Under the pieces are notes generated by a model. That model was given only the letters and a program-made list of their open reading frames with translations. It did no database searches and was not told where the DNA came from. DNA of 64,000 nt from Algibacter amylolyticus (GTDB lineage Bacteria > Bacteroidota > Bacteroidia > Flavobacteriales > Flavobacteriaceae), in NCBI RefSeq assembly GCF_014202225.1, contig NZ_JACHGE010000001.1:291320-355319 (forward strand), in the 5' to 3' direction. The first letter of the stretch is position 1. Every line of letters begins with the position of its first letter. Below are positions 62,692 through 64,000 of the stretch, piece after piece. The position numbers and the translations under genes are program-made.

Positions 62692-63180
62692 ATGATAGAA
62701 ATTGAACGTAAATTTTTGGTGACTTCAAATGCTTTTAAAACAGAGGCTTTTAAATCTACACGGATTACACAAGGGTATTTAAATTCCAATAAGGATAGAG
62801 CTGTTAGAGTACGGATTAAAGGTGAGCAGGGGTTTTTAACCATAAAAGGGGCATCATCAAAAAATGGCTTATCGCGTTTTGAATGGGAGAAAGAAATTCC
62901 CCGTAAAGAAGCTCAAGAATTATTAAATTTGTGCGAACCGGGAGTTATTGATAAAACCCGCTACGAGGTAAAAGTAGGCCGTCATATTTTTGAAATTGAC
63001 ACGTTTTATGGTGGTAATGAAGGTTTAATTATAGCCGAGATCGAACTAAAAAACGAAAATGAAACTTTTGAAAAACCAAATTGGTTAGGCGAAGAGGTTT
63101 CTGGCCAAATCAAATATTATAACTCACAGTTAAGTAATAACCCTTTTAATACATGGGATACGTCCTGTAATAATTTATAA
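62692..63180 (+). CDS. CYTH domain protein (triphosphate tunnel enzyme)
   Basis: The 162-residue cytosolic protein opens with EIERKFLV, the hallmark of CYTH enzymes, and has the tunnel residues in RAVRVRIKGEQGFLTIKG, KTRYEV, and FEIDTFYGGNEGLIIAEIEL. Bacterial CYTH proteins of this size usually hydrolyse tripolyphosphate or related triphosphates. It is followed 3 bases later by the lipoprotein gene. Confidence 0.88.
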   Translation: MIEIERKFLVTSNAFKTEAFKSTRITQGYLNSNKDRAVRVRIKGEQGFLTIKGASSKNGLSRFEWEKEIPRKEAQELLNLCEPGVIDKTRYEVKVGRHIFEIDTFYGGNEGLIIAEIELKNENETFEKPNWLGEEVSGQIKYYNSQLSNNPFNTWDTSCNNL

Positions 63181-63183
63181 AAA

Positions 63184-63726
63184 ATGAAATTAATGAAAAG
63201 AATTCTAGTAATATTTACACTTAGTTTCATGCTATTTGCATGTAAAGACAATTCAGTAAAACCGGAAGCAGAAGAGGTTATTAATGAGGTTACTAATGCT
63301 ATAAAAGACGTTGCTGAAATAGAACCGGAAGTTCCAAAAACTACAAAGGAAATTAAGGAAGAACTTACGGCTAAAGGTTTTAAGATTTTTGATTATGTAG
63401 ATGAAGCCACTCAAGATACTATCATTATGCAGCAGTATTTTATGGCGTTTTTAAAAAAAGGTGCCATTCGTATGCAAAACGAAGAGGAATCTGCAAAACT
63501 CCAAAAACAGCATTTAGCACATTTAAAAAAAATGTACCAGCTAGGTTATGCTGATATCTCTGGTCCTTTTGGTGATGATGGCGATATTCGCGGTATAACC
63601 ATTTACAATGTACCAACTTTAAAAATGGCCGATAGTTTAGCAAATTCAGATCCTATGGTTAAGGCCGGAAGATTGGTTATTGAAGTACACCCATGGTGGG
63701 CCGCAAAAGGTTTTGAATTACGCTAA
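63184..63726 (+). CDS. YciI-like lipoprotein
   Basis: The 180-residue protein has a lipoprotein signal (FMLFACKD, lipid Cys near 20), a charged helical linker (about 25-70) and a C-terminal ferredoxin-like domain resembling YciI: YFMAFLKKG, HLAHLKKMYQLGYADISGPF and VIEVHPWWAA. A periplasmic or surface location is predicted; the function is unknown. Either of two nearby ATGs (63184, 63193) may be used. Its stop overlaps the next start as TAATG. Confidence 0.75.
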   Translation: MKLMKRILVIFTLSFMLFACKDNSVKPEAEEVINEVTNAIKDVAEIEPEVPKTTKEIKEELTAKGFKIFDYVDEATQDTIIMQQYFMAFLKKGAIRMQNEEESAKLQKQHLAHLKKMYQLGYADISGPFGDDGDIRGITIYNVPTLKMADSLANSDPMVKAGRLVIEVHPWWAAKGFELR

Positions 63727-64000
63727 TGCTAAAGTTTGTTAGAGGGCTTTACCTCGTTTTAAATATGGCAATTATTGTTGCTTTATTAGCCATTCATTTT
63801 GTGGTTAAAGAAAGTAGCCATCAAAGCTCCTTGCTTTATTACATGTTGCCTTTACCCATTATAATTTTTACAGTTTTAATTTTAAGTGTTTTTTTATCTA
63901 AAAGATATAGAAGGTATAACCTCATATTAACCGGATTGTTATTGATAATTTGGTTAAGCCGAAGTTTTAAAATTAATATTCCAGAAGACGCTCAAGAAAG
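63726..64000 (+). CDS. Membrane protein N-terminus (partial), possibly endonuclease/exonuclease/phosphatase family
   Basis: The frame opens MLKFVRGLYLVLNMAIIVAL and runs off the window after about 91 residues. It has three hydrophobic segments (about 9-25, 37-54 and 65-76) followed by SRSFKIN. In Flavobacteria proteins with three N-terminal helices and an exported nuclease/phosphatase domain often follow such genes, but the catalytic part is outside the window, so the family is a guess. It is translationally coupled to the YciI-like gene. Confidence 0.6.
   Translation, partial: MLKFVRGLYLVLNMAIIVALLAIHFVVKESSHQSSLLYYMLPLPIIIFTVLILSVFLSKRYRRYNLILTGLLLIIWLSRSFKINIPEDAQE

Overview
The window is a chromosomal segment of a low-GC Bacteroidota, almost certainly a marine-type member of the Flavobacteriaceae. 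The evidence is a SusC/SusD pair, AddAB-like nuclease-helicases of the Bacteroidota type, an OmpA protein with thrombospondin type-3 repeats, IPExxxVDY and HopJ family proteins, frequent TAATG stop/start overlaps, and promoters of the Bacteroidota form (TTG, about 19 bases, TAnnTTTG) rather than the E. coli form. I cannot name the genus. Most of the window is housekeeping genome; there is no prophage, CRISPR array or insertion sequence.

Layout. 1-4.1 kb: end of accB, accC, an FAD oxidoreductase, mtgA and a GreA-like protein. 4.1-12 kb (minus strand): membrane protein plus ABC ATPase, prolyl oligopeptidase, asd, mscL, alr and tdk. 12.1-16.8 kb: conserved hypothetical, rsmI, HopJ family, uracil-DNA glycosylase family, a lone KAP-type P-loop NTPase and an AhpD-like protein. 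16.9-25.8 kb: dipeptide epimerase with an AONS-like PLP enzyme, a SusD/SusC pair, a PBP4-type lipoprotein and OsmC. 25.8-32.4 kb: recJ, MFS transporter, peptidoglycan-binding protein, lpxH, alpha/beta hydrolase, superoxide dismutase. 32.5-40.4 kb: addA-like and addB-like genes on either side of a highly expressed ompA. 40.4-44.8 kb: hydrolase, tRNA-Ala, universal stress protein, a frameshifted GNAT gene, MATE pump, two tiny membrane-protein genes and queD. 45-47.1 kb: HxlR regulator diverging from a hydrolase, and an aspartate/glutamate racemase homologue. 47.2-50.6 kb: two tandem small-RNA candidates, purF-like and pfkB. 50.7-55 kb: toxin-antitoxin pair, RNase H, purN, acpP-fabF-rnc. 55.2-57.1 kb: IPExxxVDY and pyk. 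57.4-61.3 kb: a TonB receptor with a DUF4374 lipoprotein (XusAB-like, probably iron-related) under a palindromic operator. 61.5-64 kb: dinB, CYTH protein, YciI-like lipoprotein and the start of a membrane protein.

The most interesting non-coding signals are these. First, a dispersed structured repeat of about 90-130 bp occurs five times; every copy lies just after the 3' end of a gene and points in the same direction as that gene. Second, a conserved 43-base element fused to a terminator hairpin occurs twice in tandem at 47.3-47.6 kb and looks like a duplicated small RNA. Third, three compact operator/promoter arrangements (HxlR, toxin-antitoxin, TonB receptor) can be read base by base.
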